From NCBI GenBank assembly GCA_016165875.1, contig JABBOT010000004.1, forward strand, positions 9,586,889 through 9,650,888: DNA of 64,000 nucleotides, given 5' to 3'. Shown here piece after piece: positions 26,196 through 38,720 of the stretch. Numbering within the stretch: the first letter of the stretch is position 1; the number at the start of each line of letters is the position of its first letter. Below the pieces are notes generated by a model. It did not search any database. It saw nothing but the letters and a program-made list of their open reading frames with translations, and was not told the DNA's origin. The position numbers were made by a program, and so were the translations under genes. This DNA is from Acanthopleura granulata. Lineage: Eukaryota; Mollusca; Polyplacophora; Chitonida; Chitonidae.

Positions 26196-28286
26196 TTATA
26201 CTGTTGGGGGATAGGCCGCGTGCACAGCCACTATCCTCTGCACTTCTGGGCCGCAGAAATCTCCCTCAATGAACTCATCCTTTTCTGAATCGTAATAGTT
26301 CAAATGTTGACCAGATATGAACGCTACTCTTTCACCGAAAACGGCCACAAACCTGGATACCATACCAATTCCATCCGGCAGAGATGCAAGCTTTGTCCAC
26401 TGCTTTGTAGACGGGCTGTACATCTCGGTGGTCATACAATTCTCAAAGCCCTGGATACCGATTCCACCTCCACATTTGCCGCCCATCACAAAAATTTTCC
26501 CCTTGATGTTGGAAAGACTGTGCCCTTGGCGGCCAGTGAACATCGGCGTCAAGGATTCCCACTTTTCGGCGCCATCCACCTTTAAGGCATGGAGATAGTC
26601 CAGGGGAATGGGGTCCATCGGGTTGGAGCTTATACCACCGCTCATGTAAATATAGCCTTCACAGTGGGCGACTGCATGTTCGGAACATCCGTAAGGCAGT
26701 TTTGGCAAGTCCTTCCATGCATTGTCCACTGGATCGTAGATCTCTGCCGTGTCCAGGGAAGTCTCGGTCTCTTTCTCCTCTTCGAACGTCCTCTCTATAC
26801 CACCGACAGCGAACACCTTTTTGTCGGAAGCACACATGGCAAATGATACTCTGGAATGAGTCATGGGAGCCAACTCGATCCAAATTCTGAAGCGAGGATC
26901 GTATCGAAACATACGTGGTGAGCTGGTGTTGTCTTGGTTATAACCACCGGCTATGTACAGGAAATTACCCAAGACCGCCTGAGCAGCAAACATCATCTCA
27001 GTTTTAAGTCCCTCTGGTTCAAGATGTTCAATGCAGATTGGTTCGTGCGGTTTGCTGGGATCCTTGTACAAGACAATGTTTCCATTGTTCATCTCGCTGG
27101 CTGAGATCAAGGCGACAATGTCACGATAACCACGCGTGCAGTAGTCTTCCCCATCAAATAAACATTGGCTGCTTAAATTTAAACCGTAGTTTTTTGCCTC
27201 CTCTATCCGTTTGGCCATCCCTGGCAGACTTGTTAATTCTGATGGCAGACGGTCCAGCTCCTCAGGCTCGAGCATTGGAAATCGTATCAATCTGGCAAGC
27301 TCTTCCAAATGCTTTTGTCGATTTTCCTTGTCCATATGTACCCAATCGAGAATGACCTTGACGATGAAACCCTCGGATCCCTCCACATATTCGTTGGTTG
27401 ATAAGATGTTTCGTAGAACGTCAAATTCCAGGTTTTCAAGGAACTCGTTGCTATCGGAAAACATTATGAGGTTGTGAGCCACAATGGATTCAGTTTGCTT
27501 CTTGAGATTTGGCATGTCGTGCTTCTGAAACAGGTGACCCACAATCAAATGGTTGTCTGGGCCCAGGGTTCTCATAAGGTTATCAGCAGCCGCATCCTTC
27601 AACCAAGCGACGTCGAGCGACGCGGCAGCATCAAAAAACCCTTGTGACAGCTCCCTATTAAGCACAACATAGCCTTCGTACAGACTTTCTAGGAGAATTT
27701 CGAATGTCTCCGCGCCTATATCTTTGTCCACTTTGATGAGGTCACTCTTCCCTCCCTTCAGGAGATCGGCAAAGTAGATACTAGCCGCTGTAAGGACGGA
27801 CTTATGACACCTGAATGTCTTTCCATCAACTTCCAGAGTCACGTCAGAGGTCGAGTCTCCGGGTGATTTGGTGACGCTCTGATGCTTTGTGTTGCCATAC
27901 TTCGTGTCCGTGTCCGTCAAAAATATAATCTGAAGATCACCGATCATAAGATCTCCTTGCATTTGATGGTCAAAGTTACCCATATCTAAGTCTCCAAGTG
28001 GGGCATCTGTGTTTATTCCATTTCTGATATCGTCATTGTTGCTGGGATTGCCTTTCGGGGGATTTTTCTCAACAGGAGATTTTGTCTCCTTTCCACCTGC
28101 TTTCGGAACGGCACCGGCAGCTGCCCCATTAACAGCTTTGCCTTTACCTTTCAATTCGCCGTTAACCTTTTCTTTTCCCTTCTCCTTAGTGGGAGAGGTG
28201 GGGCCTTTCTTCTTGGTTGGTGTTGCAGCCTTCTTGGGCGAACCTGACTTGAGATTCTTGGGTGTCTTAGCATTTGCTGAAGCCAT
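26196..28286 (-). CDS. KLHL-A: BTB-BACK-Kelch protein with Lys-rich N-terminal tail
   Basis: A kelch-like protein, 696 residues, encoded in one exon. The start is ATG at 28284-28286 (MASANAKTPK). The open frame continues upstream only through a TTG and a splice acceptor, so it was not extended. Residues 1-95 are Lys/Pro/Gly-rich with SPKK, TPTKKK and SPTKEK motifs and look disordered. A BTB fold follows at about 147-241 (FRCHKSVLTAASIYFADLL), then BACK at about 246-350 (FIVKVILDWV) and kelch blades at about 437-670 marked by LYIAGGY, VFAVGGI, YMSGGIS and FVMGGK. Such proteins usually act as substrate adaptors for Cullin-3 ubiquitin ligases or bind actin; which applies here is unknown. It is clearly paralogous to KLHL-B at 53.5 kb. 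I cannot place it in a named vertebrate KLHL subfamily. Confidence 0.93.
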   Translation of the reverse strand: MASANAKTPKNLKSGSPKKAATPTKKKGPTSPTKEKGKEKVNGELKGKGKAVNGAAAGAVPKAGGKETKSPVEKNPPKGNPSNNDDIRNGINTDAPLGDLDMGNFDHQMQGDLMIGDLQIIFLTDTDTKYGNTKHQSVTKSPGDSTSDVTLEVDGKTFRCHKSVLTAASIYFADLLKGGKSDLIKVDKDIGAETFEILLESLYEGYVVLNRELSQGFFDAAASLDVAWLKDAAADNLMRTLGPDNHLIVGHLFQKHDMPNLKKQTESIVAHNLIMFSDSNEFLENLEFDVLRNILSTNEYVEGSEGFIVKVILDWVHMDKENRQKHLEELARLIRFPMLEPEELDRLPSELTSLPGMAKRIEEAKNYGLNLSSQCLFDGEDYCTRGYRDIVALISASEMNNGNIVLYKDPSKPHEPICIEHLEPEGLKTEMMFAAQAVLGNFLYIAGGYNQDNTSSPRMFRYDPRFRIWIELAPMTHSRVSFAMCASDKKVFAVGGIERTFEEEKETETSLDTAEIYDPVDNAWKDLPKLPYGCSEHAVAHCEGYIYMSGGISSNPMDPIPLDYLHALKVDGAEKWESLTPMFTGRQGHSLSNIKGKIFVMGGKCGGGIGIQGFENCMTTEMYSPSTKQWTKLASLPDGIGMVSRFVAVFGERVAFISGQHLNYYDSEKDEFIEGDFCGPEVQRIVAVHAAYPPTV

Positions 28287-28371
28287 GTTGAACTCGTTCG
28301 TAACCCGGGAAAGGGTTTTCTTGGTCAAGATGTTGGGTCAGCCTTTCGGAAGTAAAACTTCTAAGTACAAC
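28287..28371 (-). other. KLHL-A 5' UTR with splice acceptor
   Basis: On the minus strand, ttatttgtcatttcag precedes position 28371, a good acceptor. The 85 bases to the ATG are probably 5' UTR, so the gene should have at least one non-coding upstream exon. Confidence 0.6.
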
Positions 28372-28514
28372 CTGAAATGACAAATAATTCAACTCAACTT
28401 TAGTATTCGTTTTATGTCATTATGAATACATTTATACGTATATCAGTAAAAACATTTATGAGTTATAAGAATTATCAGGCAAGGTGTTGGGTGGACACAG
28501 CATTAATTGACGTT

Positions 28515-28590
28515 TTATTTATGAATGAATGAATCGTTACGGCTTAAGGCCACTTCGGCAACATTCCCAGTGACATATAAGACTGTCTTA
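28515..28590 (-). mobile_element. Detached LINE 3' tail, minus strand
   Basis: The plus strand reads gaatgaatgaat...ggcttaaggccacttcggcaacat. This is the reverse complement of the tail that ends the LINE at 41.4 kb (atatggctgaaat...ggcgttaagccataatcattcattc). It is a severely 5'-truncated insertion or a SINE sharing that tail. Confidence 0.65.
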
Positions 28591-31500
28591 GACATCTATT
28601 CATTCAAACTATTGCATTTTTATTCTAGCCTCAAAATCATTGCCGCTAACTAAACGAACTTTTATGTTCGCTCGCTAATCCATTTAATAAAGAACGAGCG
28701 TATTTAGAAAAAAAAGCATTTGTAGCAACTTTACACCATTGGTGAAGCCTGAAGGTGACAGGTAATACCAAAAGTACATTAATAATTACTGCACTTGATA
28801 ACTAATGTACTGGTAATACATAGCGGTTCTATGAGTGAACCTGGATAAGTCAATTGTCATCATATATTATGCATCGTTATATGTATGTTGATGTATGTCA
28901 CACGAACAAGGATGAGTCAGACGTGATGTAGGTCATCGGCTTTCAGTTGACGGCTTCTCGAAAGGACAAATTTGTAACAGACATTTGAACATGTGGGTGG
29001 AGGCCTCGTTGTGAGCTTTTGCAAACCTTCTCGAATGTACAATAGTGGCTACAGCATATACTTAGTTTACTTCTTGCACCGTCTCTAGCAGAGGTTTATT
29101 CAGATCTTTCAATACATGTTTTTCAAAGTAATCTGATCATTAATTCATAATTATTGTTAAATAGTAAATTCAAAGCTAACTACATCTTTGAACAGAAAAT
29201 CGATGGCGTAGTGGAGTGCGAAAATATATAATACTGTATATATATACTCAGTTAGCTGTTTTAAGTTAAGCTCACCTACCTCTGGTTGTGAGAAAAGCCC
29301 ATTTATTTGTGTTTATGCCACCGCACGTGGCTGACTGATAGACCCTGTATGTGTAGTTGGCCTCACTACTGGGCGGTCTATGCACTTTGTTGTTACTTTT
29401 TTTTTTTTTTTGCAAACAGTGCAGCAATATTATTTTACTGCATAGGTGTACTAAAAAGGCACCTGCATCAAGGGCGTCATAAAAGCATAAACCATTTCAC
29501 TGATAAAATAGGATTTCCAACTTCCCAGACCATGTAACACGTGTATGGCTTTATACAAACGTGTGTATAGAATGAAAGATCTGTGGACCTGATAATTTCA
29601 ACAAACAACAACAAAAGCCTGTTGGGCCATAGTTTGCTACATGAATTTGGAAAAATGTTAAATTTTACATATTTCTATATCACTTATTCATTTAACAACT
29701 GCTTAACGTCATGATCAATAATGTTTTAGCCATACGACGGCGGTCATTAGTATGGTGAGAGGAAACCAGCGTGCCTGTGGAAAACTACCGACCTTTGATA
29801 CATTACTGACGGTCTTTCCCGTGTATGACTTACAGATATGCACACCATATTGATGGAAGACAAGTGGTCTTTGAACAACGAACGCTTGATGGCGCAAACG
29901 GCCACATTATTTTTTTAGCCACCAAAGCCTTATAAGAAGTGAGGGAAACTTACAAATTCCCTGTTCAAAGACGGTTTGAAATTGAATGCGCACGTTGTTT
30001 GTACCAGCAATTGAAAGAAGAACACCTTTATGCACTACACCTCGACTCGTTCCCTACTGTATATCATGTTGAGCATAGCTTTTTCTGACTGAAAGGATAA
30101 ACACGTGAGAATACAGACACACTACAGGGGTTTTAAGTACGCCTGAGAAACGCCGACAGAAATGTGTTCGTTATACACCAACAAATAGAAAGCTGGGATG
30201 GGGCAAGTGAACGGGGATTTGTTCTAGCTGTTGGAATAGACTTAGCATATGTGTTTGACCACCTTTAAATATCGAAATTTGTTGTTGCGTTTTTATGCGT
30301 CCACGCCCGCGTCAGGCGGCATCATAACTCTTTAAGGATACCAAATGAAATGTTCGCAAAGTGTTACACACCTCACCAAAGACCATCGTAGTATGTCTTG
30401 TTCTGAATGTGGATACAACTCAAGGCCCACTCAACATGGTGTATAAATGTTATGCACAAGTCGACCATAACTGAGCATATAGGTGAATAGATGGAATCGA
30501 CTGGGGAGGCCAGATATTCACGGCATATTCATCTAGAAGGGGTAAGAAGAAAGCACACCTGAACAGTTAATTACAATAAGAATTGGGCTACCGCTTGGGT
30601 TTCATGGTCAAAATGGCGTGGTTCTACAGTGAGAACACAAACAGAGAGATTTATTTTTCTGTGATATCTATTAGGAACGTATTCTGTAGATATTTATCAC
30701 ACTTACAGGGTGGCCGCGAAAGGTTCGTCGTCATACACTATACATAAAGCATTCAGAGGTCACATACATCATCGTTTAAGCATACTACATGCTTTGATAA
30801 TTCAAATGTTTTTTGTGCGTGTTAATCAGACCACGACGACAGTTATGCTTTCGTTCAAAGTAAGGAGCGCTAACATAGAGGGACGAACAGGGACACAATT
30901 CGAAATCTGGATTAAAGCTTTACACCTCTATTGGGCTAAACTCAACCACCATCATATGCACATACGTTGTTGTAAAGAAAAAGAAAAAGAAAGGCACTTA
31001 TTTGTCTTGAAGGAAGACTTCTACATTGCCCTTGTGCAGAATCGTCCCCCAAACAAATCGATGGTTCACACATTTACGCGGACAGAACATTTATTTCGCC
31101 TAACGAGAGCTAAAAAATAATGCCTTCAGAGATATAGCACAACACAAAGACAGAGTTAAGTTTACTTTTGTGTAAAAACAGTATACCGGCAATACGCGTC
31201 TGTCATGTCTGTAAAAAACACTCACTTGTCTTGTCTAGGTGGATTTTTTTTCACCAAGTTTGTATACAAGACAGCTATGCATTCCTTTAATCTCCGCGGC
31301 TGTTTCACTTCGTCTCGACCTAGGAAATATACTCTGTTAACTCTAACATTATCTCCGCGTAATGATATACGTCATTAAGAATGACATCTTTCCTTGGAAC
31401 ATGTATGGAGATGTACATATCATATATACACTATATTAAACCTCTTAATTGGATAATGAACGTTCCCACTTCGGATTTGTTACCTGGCAGAGAACAGCCA

Positions 31501-34500
31501 TTCAGATCAAGTATCAACATGCTTAATACTCTGGTGTGTATTTGCCTATACGCCTTTTCACTGTTTTTTCATATCTTACACTTAAATCTCAACACATGCC
31601 TGCGCTATGACAGCTAGGGTAGCTTATATAACTAGCAAATGTTTCGGGGTCATTCGGTAGACAGGTTGACCTTGAGCCTTGGTGTTTATACAAGATTTAA
31701 GCTGCTGCTTAATTTATTTTTGGTAAGGTACTAACTACACTTCAATCATACATAATTCACTGTGGTTTTAGAATTACCAAGTCTAAATTCTCAGAAGAGA
31801 AATTTTACCTCTAGGTTCATGAATTCTTATCATCAGCATCGAAAGACATATATACAAACGCCTTTCTTGTCGAGGTGCATGTAGGCTTATACGGAGCAAA
31901 GCAACTTTCTGCATCCATACAATGCCATTTAGCTCTTCCTTTAGTTTGTGTCAACTGTTAAAGTCTCGTTAATCAAACACAGCTTCGGATTGTCAAAAGA
32001 CAGGTAAAAATGTTGTTATCTCTATATATATCCATCTGTGACGGTTCTACTGTGTAACCGGCTACACTTGTTTGTCAGGTAAATCTAGTAGAAATAACAT
32101 CTACATTTGCCTTTGGATGAGGAGTGCCTCATCACATGATTCCGGCATCCTCATCAACAGAATTACTCATTTACTAAGACTTTCCTCTCTTTTTATCTCT
32201 TTTCTTCTTTTTGAATCCACGTTTTCTTTAGCAAGCCGAATGTGAGCATGTAAGATCCGTAAACGTGCTCCCTGACTAAACCATGGGATGATCTTATGAT
32301 TAGACCACTATCGGTAAACCCGCCATGCAATCTCCACCACAGTATATCGCGGTGATGTCCCATTAACAATGTGCTGCTGCTATCAAACACCTAATTCACG
32401 TATCATGTACGTGTATACACCTATACCAGTACCATGCTGTCCTGCACTCTAGAGAAAAGTCAGAGAAAAAAACATCTCAATAAATCATTACCTCTGAAAA
32501 CATTTATCAATAATGGTTCAAAGTTAAACGATTGCTGAAGTACATTTTAAGTACCTGTACTTCTAAAAGTAATTTTAATTTTACATCAATGTCAACTATA
32601 AATTCCGTAATTGCTATGTCGATGCTTAGCTTATATTGGACAACATAAAGTTTAAACAGAACTGGGAAACGTTTCATCTCATTCACTGATGTAGGTCTAT
32701 TATGAAACTATGAGCACAGTTAATATCAGGGAGGTTATGAGGTTACGTATATAGTATAACAGACATTACACGATCTGAGAAGACAGCTCTGTGTTTTATT
32801 ATTCACAGAGCCATATTGATCACATGCCACGGCTGTTGCCACAAGTTTACAATTGTGCATGTGTGCATATACTGGAAAGGCCCTGTGAAGACAAGATAAT
32901 CAAACGCCCATGGACACTGTAACCAAGTTCTTGATAACCACTTACAGATGCAAACATGTTCGTGCACCGGTACTCTGAGAACCTCCATCAACGGCTTAAG
33001 GCACAAATGCATCTATACACTCGGTTTATAATAACAGTTTAAGTTTAATATGAAACTATAATATGTACTATAAGTATACAGCTATTTTGACGCCGTTATG
33101 GAGTGTTTGTTACTTCCATTATACAATCATGTACCTGGAGACATCCCTGAATACTATGATGACTAAATATCGATTCAGTTAATTGTCAAGACAGACACGT
33201 GTAAATGTGAAAGTAAAGCGTATGCCGGTAAGTTAAGCATTTAAATTAACCGATGCAAAGCCAAACTATGCTTTGGAATTCAAGATTTAATCAAAGCATC
33301 TCAAGCCTCCCCAAAACAAATGGTTTGTCTGGTATGGCTTTCGAAGGTACTTAACACCGTCTACACTCCCTTGACAGATCTTCAGAACTATTATAGCAGT
33401 AGAATAAGCTCAAACACTGTACATTACACACCGGAAAGTAACAAAATAACTCTGGTGGAAAATTCAGGTGTATTGATTTACAGAAGGCTGACAGAAGTAT
33501 AAAGGTGATGCACTAGAGTGAACAAAAAGGTGCTGTATCGTATTTCGCCTATAGACCTGGATGTTAAGGCGATATTTATCAGTAGGATTTATCATACTTA
33601 GCTGTTAAGCTTTACGCTAGGATGTATCACATTCTTGGAACAGGTGGAAGTACCAGAGCTCTGGTTAACTATCTATATATATATGGAATTCCACCTGCGT
33701 TACAGCACATAAAATAGTGACATTATAAAGGGTACATTGAGTAAAGGCCTGTCTCTATATGCTTGTATACAACAAACTAGTGTGTGTGTGCGCGCAGTGC
33801 TACGTGGAGGTAACATCTTGCCAGCAGATATACACTTCACTGTATACATGCAGGTAGGCAACCACAGCCAGAAGGTGAATACGTGCATCCAGCTAAATGA
33901 CGTTTTCCTCGCATGTTTGAGCAGAGATGCTGTTTGCCTCTTCAAACATTTACAATGCATCCAATTAACTGACTAGCAAAGAGTTTTAATGTGTGATGTG
34001 ACCAAAGAACACAGACTTACCTGTACGGACACTAATCAATCCTTTCAGATGGACCTCGCTTCCGACGGGTTCAGCGTAGAAGGTTTCAGTCGGTAATATA
34101 CCGAGCCAGACCGGCGGAATACTTGTCAAACCGTCAAGTCCCCAAGCTGTTAAAGCGAATGATTACTCATTGCTATATACACAATGCATACCAGAATAGG
34201 TTGGGCCTAGTCGCCCTAGTCACTCCGGCTTGTCAACTTCACGAGAAAATACGCTGACCTCTCAACTGTGACCTTTTCACCTTTGCGTGGGATTCACAAT
34301 ATTCGGAAACCCTTGAATGTAATATCGAAATATGCATGGAGGTCATCCCGCCTAAGGCTTCCGATTTGGCCGTGAGGCAATGCTACAGATACCTTGACGT
34401 ATAAAACGAAATAGTTTACTAGGTAAGAAAGTAGCTAGGTCACTTCAAAACTGATCCATTCACAAAACTGAAAAATTGCGTGGTACCGTACATCACACTG

Positions 34501-35841
34501 AATACTGGGAACGGCGGCTTTGTGCGGATTTGTTCATGGGATGATACATGCGTGAATGCAACAAGCCGTTTATATTGGACTAAAGGCGGGTAACTGTGGT
34601 TAATTCATTTGTACCTGGAAATCCATGTATTTGTAAGTAAATTTGGAAACTTCCCATGAACAGTGTCCCTCAGCCCATTTATGACTAGCGTCCATCTCCC
34701 ATGCACATGCCGAATAAAGATGGTCATTATATGTAGGCCATTGATTTAGTTTAGTTGCTCTGAGTTTCTCACTGTCAGGTTTATGGGTAGAGGAAACAGG
34801 TCCGGCGGAGTAATATTTTGTCACATACAATTAAACCTCTTGATTTACATAGTCAGTAGTAACTTCATTGGTGTACTGCCTGACAGTCGAAGATTTTTTT
34901 AACCGTCCGAACCAGCGAAGGCCTCAGTAACCTAAAGGATAAGTATAAAAAACATGTTTCACGAATACATATATGAATAAACTAAAATAAATTATATACG
35001 TGTATGAAGTCAGAATTAGACCACATGTTTCTCTCGAGTTCCATTCCGCATTCAAGTTTGTTACAGTTTTATGGCAATGTCACAGTAAATTGTACGCCTT
35101 TCCTTGAAAAAAAAAAAAAAAGAAATCATGAACCACAGTCTCTTAATCTTGACTTTTTCTTGCAATATTCAGACACTGTCGAATAAAATTTGATTGTTTT
35201 GGATAATCGAAAACATAACTAGTTCTATAAACACCTGAAAATATCTCTCAGCCGTAGTAAATAAATTGTACATTTGCACCACTGGTAGCAAAGTGTATAT
35301 GTAGTTTTCCCAGATCATCATGTCTACAAATGGGATGAGAAATCATTAGGTCGATTAGGTGGGGTTTTTTTTTCCTAGGCAATAGAGGCTTGAATAATAC
35401 AAATATGAGCTCAGAGTCCTATACTTCAAATGACAATGGTACAGATATCTTTAGACAAGGTTTTCATATAATGTGGTTGGTTATATATACACAAAAAAGT
35501 ACCTTTTATACAATCACATGGGCACTTTTCTCTGTATGGAAATGATTGTCTATACTTCATTACTGCATTTCCTTTGACAGGTTCTTCTGAATAGAACGAT
35601 TATCTCCTTATATGTTATGCACTGGATTTTTAATCGCTATAATAAGACGTCATTCTATCTGTATTGTGTGACATATATGTTCATACAAGTGGAAAATCTA
35701 AAGCCTATAAATATACATAGGGCAGGTTTGTTCGTCATTCAGCGTGATTTATGTATTCGTGAGTTAAATTGTGGACCAAAATAAGATCATTTTTATTTGT
35801 GTAAGCCCTTAACTGACCACTGGGCATATACTGGGCAGTAG
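28591..35841. other. Intergenic, no gene seen
   Basis: About 7.2 kb with only short unremarkable ORFs, one of which (30710-31120) starts at GTG. A poly-T run lies near 29397-29411. A strong minus-strand donor, gtacag|gtaagtctg, lies at 34021 and could end a non-coding first exon of KLHL-A, which would need a 5.6-kb intron; this is speculative. Confidence 0.5.
29695..29795 (-). mobile_element. SINE remnant, minus strand
   Basis: The plus strand has ...catacgacggcggtcattagtatggtgagaggaaacc, matching the reverse complement of the SINE middle/3' region, but the surrounding parts are eroded. Confidence 0.5.
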
Positions 35842-36563
35842 TACATACCGTTGCTTTCACCGCATGTCCCTATCTTAAACTGGGAGGGATTTGAGGGATT
35901 TGAGGATGAGTATGACGTCATTGGATGAAAAGTTACGAAGCACGAAACCAGTCTGGACAGCGGAACAGCGCTGTGGTAGAATTAACAGTATACCCGGGCA
36001 ATGGAGAATGGCTAATGGCGACCGAACCATCATCGTCGTCGAAACACCAGAGATTTTTTCTTTGGCGAGAAAAAATCCTTTCAAAAGTCCTTTCAAGACT
36101 AACAAACCTCCAGAAAGGATCTTTCAAAATGTGAGTACAACCACTATAATCCCCGTCTCCTTCCAACCATCTCTCTCATTCACAATGAAAATCTTTAATA
36201 TGAACACAATACCCGTCTCTCTAGATATATATTTTTTATCATTTCTTATTTCATTTAATATATAAATCTCCATATAATGTCTTTTCATACACAGATAACA
36301 TAGGCAAAATCACTGCTCTGGCAAAATCGCTTTAACCTACCGGCCACCCTCCTAAAAATGGAGTGCAGTGACCTATGGTGTCATCATTATCACGTGCGCG
36401 TTTAACACCTGCACCTCGAACTTCAGCACGCGCAGCGTTCAGCTCCCGCACCTCGAACATCAACATGATGTCATACACCTATGACGTCATGCTCATCCTT
36501 CAAATCCCTCATATCCCTCCCAGGTTAAAAGATAGGGATACACGGTGAAAGCAACGGTATGTA
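35842..36563. mobile_element. TA-flanked MITE, 722 bp, with long terminal inverted repeats
   Basis: The left end reads TA CATACCGTTGCTTTCACCG and continues tccctatctt...ctgggagggatttgagggatttg.aggatgag(t/c)atgacgtcat. The right end (to 36563) is its inverted copy, with arms about 75-80 bp long and high identity. Both ends abut TA, the target duplication used by Tc1/mariner-like elements. The interior holds two short open frames but no transposase, so it is non-autonomous. Confidence 0.8.
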
Positions 36564-37289
36564 ATTCTATCGTCCATGTCACACTTAGCATTGTGTAGTA
36601 CACTTTATTTTGATTTTTTCTTGTAGTATGCAGCGGCCACAAATTTATGAACGGTTGTAGGGTTATATAAAAGGAAAACAACAAAAATCGGCCTTTTCTT
36701 TGTTTGTTATGTGTATGCCTTTTCATCAAACAGATCTATTGTTCGTTGGATCTGTAAGAGCAGGTACAAATTGGGATGGATCTACCCTTGGGATTATGCT
36801 TTGATGTCAAGGTGACCGTAAAGTTTCTCATTTAGACACCACATGTATAACCCCTGAGGGTGTGTGGCCATGGAAGCAATTAAGATGAAATCACTCACCT
36901 GTGTATGGGTCTACTTAATTTGCTGTGGTTTGTAACCTTATTCCGGACTATGTTTTTTTTTTACACACTATAAATAAAGGTTGTGTTTTACAACATTTTG
37001 TGTACCTCTGGTCAATGATAACGTTGATAGTGACAGTTGGTGGATGACATTTTTCACACTCGTTCTTTAAAGTATTCATGATGAAGTGCATTCAGGTTCA
37101 TGTGGCATATGGCACTGGAGTTCACCGTTTTCCTGACGCCATCAACCAGATGACTCATAGTGTGTGACTCACAGTGAATGTAGACCCTAATTATTACTTG
37201 ATTTATACAAAGGTATTATATGTGTATTCACTTGGATTATCTGTACATGTAGATTTATGTGTACAAAATATAAACAGAACGTTGATGTC
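36564..37289. other. Intergenic, no gene seen
   Basis: AT-rich, no repeats or ORFs of note apart from a short T-run near 36953. Confidence 0.5.
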
Positions 37290-37720
37290 CTTTTAAGCCA
37301 CCCAGGTTTATAAACTCACCAGGTTTATCAACCCACCCAAGACTAATAGTTTACCCAATTTTTTAAATTTTTAGCTCACCCAAGTTTAGCAATCCACCGT
37401 TTTATCACCTCCCTCAGGTTTATCCACCCACCAGTTTTTATTTACCACCGATGTTTATCAGTCTTGCCCCACTCCAATTATCCAACAATCCCCTCCCACC
37501 TAGTTTTCTCAATTCATCTAGGTTTATCAACACGCTCGGGTTTATTAACATACCCAGGTTCATCAAGTCACCCACGTTTATCAACCCACCCAAGTTTATC
37601 AATACACTCGGGTTTATCCACACACTCAGGTTCATCAACCCATCTAGGTTCATCAAGTCTATTAACCCGCCCAGGTTTATCAGCACATCCATTTTTATCA
37701 ACATTGCCAATTATATTTCT
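37290..37720 (+). repeat. Degenerate about 21-bp minisatellite
   Basis: The consensus unit is near CAGGTTTATCAACCCACCC, repeated with many substitutions. The period is close to seven codons, so several frames stay open and translate to pseudo-repeats such as FINPPRFI (plus) or LINLGGL (minus). These are products of the repeat, not genes. Confidence 0.8.
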
Positions 37721-38229
37721 CTGCCCGCTATATGCAACTACCCAGTTTTATCACAATGTACAGTTCACATCCACCCCAACCTATCCCCCTAACTTCAGTA
37801 AATCAGTTAGTTAAATTCAAGTAAGCCACCAAGTATTATAATCATGTAACAGGGTAACATAATGTAACATAATCATGTAAATAAGCGCTAATTTTCTAGG
37901 GGCTGGTGCAGAACCTCCAGCTGGTAAGCCCGCTCGCACTTGGCGCTGCGATCAGGTTGCTGGGGTGGCTTATATAGCAGGCCGCGATGTTTTGGGATAT
38001 AGCCAAAAGTCCTGTAAAAAGACGTACTGTCCCGGGAAAAGCCGGGGTGAATGTCACAGGATGGTAAATAAGCACTATTTGTCACCGGGCTGGCTCTATA
38101 CACCAAGGCAATTTTGGCTTTATCTACCCAGTTGTGGTTGTACGCGGTGGGTGGGAAGGGGGGGGGGGGAGGGGGGATCCACCCACACAAGTTTATTACA
38201 GGAAGGTTGTATCCTCGCATGCACTCTGT
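37721..38229. other. Spacer between two minisatellites, with poly-G tract
   Basis: A G-rich run (ggtgggaagggggggggggaggggggatcc) lies at about 38147-38178. The remainder shows no gene. Fragments of the flanking 'gtttattac' repeat appear near 38190. Confidence 0.6.
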
Positions 38230-38720
38230 TTATTAGAAGGCTATTGGCTGAATCGAATCCAGTTTTATTACAGTGTTGGTGTCCACCCAAATAGCTTTAT
38301 TACGTAGCGGTCGGCTGGTCCACCCAGATAGCTTTATTACGTAGCGGTCGGCTGGTCGGCCACCCACCCAGTCTTACAACAGAATGGTTGGCTGCATCCA
38401 TCCATACTGTCGTGTTACAAAACGGTTGGCTATATCTCCAACTGTCTCCATCCCAACTATCTCAATCCAGCCTTATTGCCGGATAAGTGGCTGTATCCAC
38501 CCACCCAGTCATACTACAAAACAGTTGGCTGTATCCACCCATTCAGTCTCTTTGCGGGACCGTTGTCTGTATCTGCTCAGTTATGGTTGGAGCTCAACAC
38601 TCAGTTTTATTACGGGAGGGTTGGATCGCTGTATTCCCCCGCATAGTTCTCATACAAGTCAATTGCCTGTATCAACCCTCCCAGTTTTATTACATTACGA
38701 TAAATACAGTCCACTAATCT
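38230..38720 (+). repeat. Degenerate minisatellite, 'TTTATTAC...GGTTGGCTGTATCCACCCA'
   Basis: Imperfect units of about 40-60 bp combine a (C/G)TTTATTAC block with GGTTGGCTG(t/c)ATCCA and CCACCCA. Two neighbouring units (near 38291 and 38331) share TAGCTTTATTACGTAGCGGT exactly. A stray match (acaggacagttggctgtatcc) occurs near 46300. Confidence 0.7.

Noticed and set aside
28287..28328. Extending KLHL-A upstream to 28328
   Set aside because: The codon there is TTG, not ATG. The first ATG after the splice acceptor is at 28286.
26304..28380. Several plus-strand ORFs across KLHL-A
   Set aside because: Antisense shadows of the long coding exon.
30710..31120. 136-residue ORF
   Set aside because: Begins at GTG, lies in an AT-rich gap, and has no domain or splice context.
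37438..37814. Overlapping ORFs with FINPPRFI- or LINLGGL-like repeats
   Set aside because: By-product of a minisatellite whose period is close to 21 bp, open in several frames on both strands.
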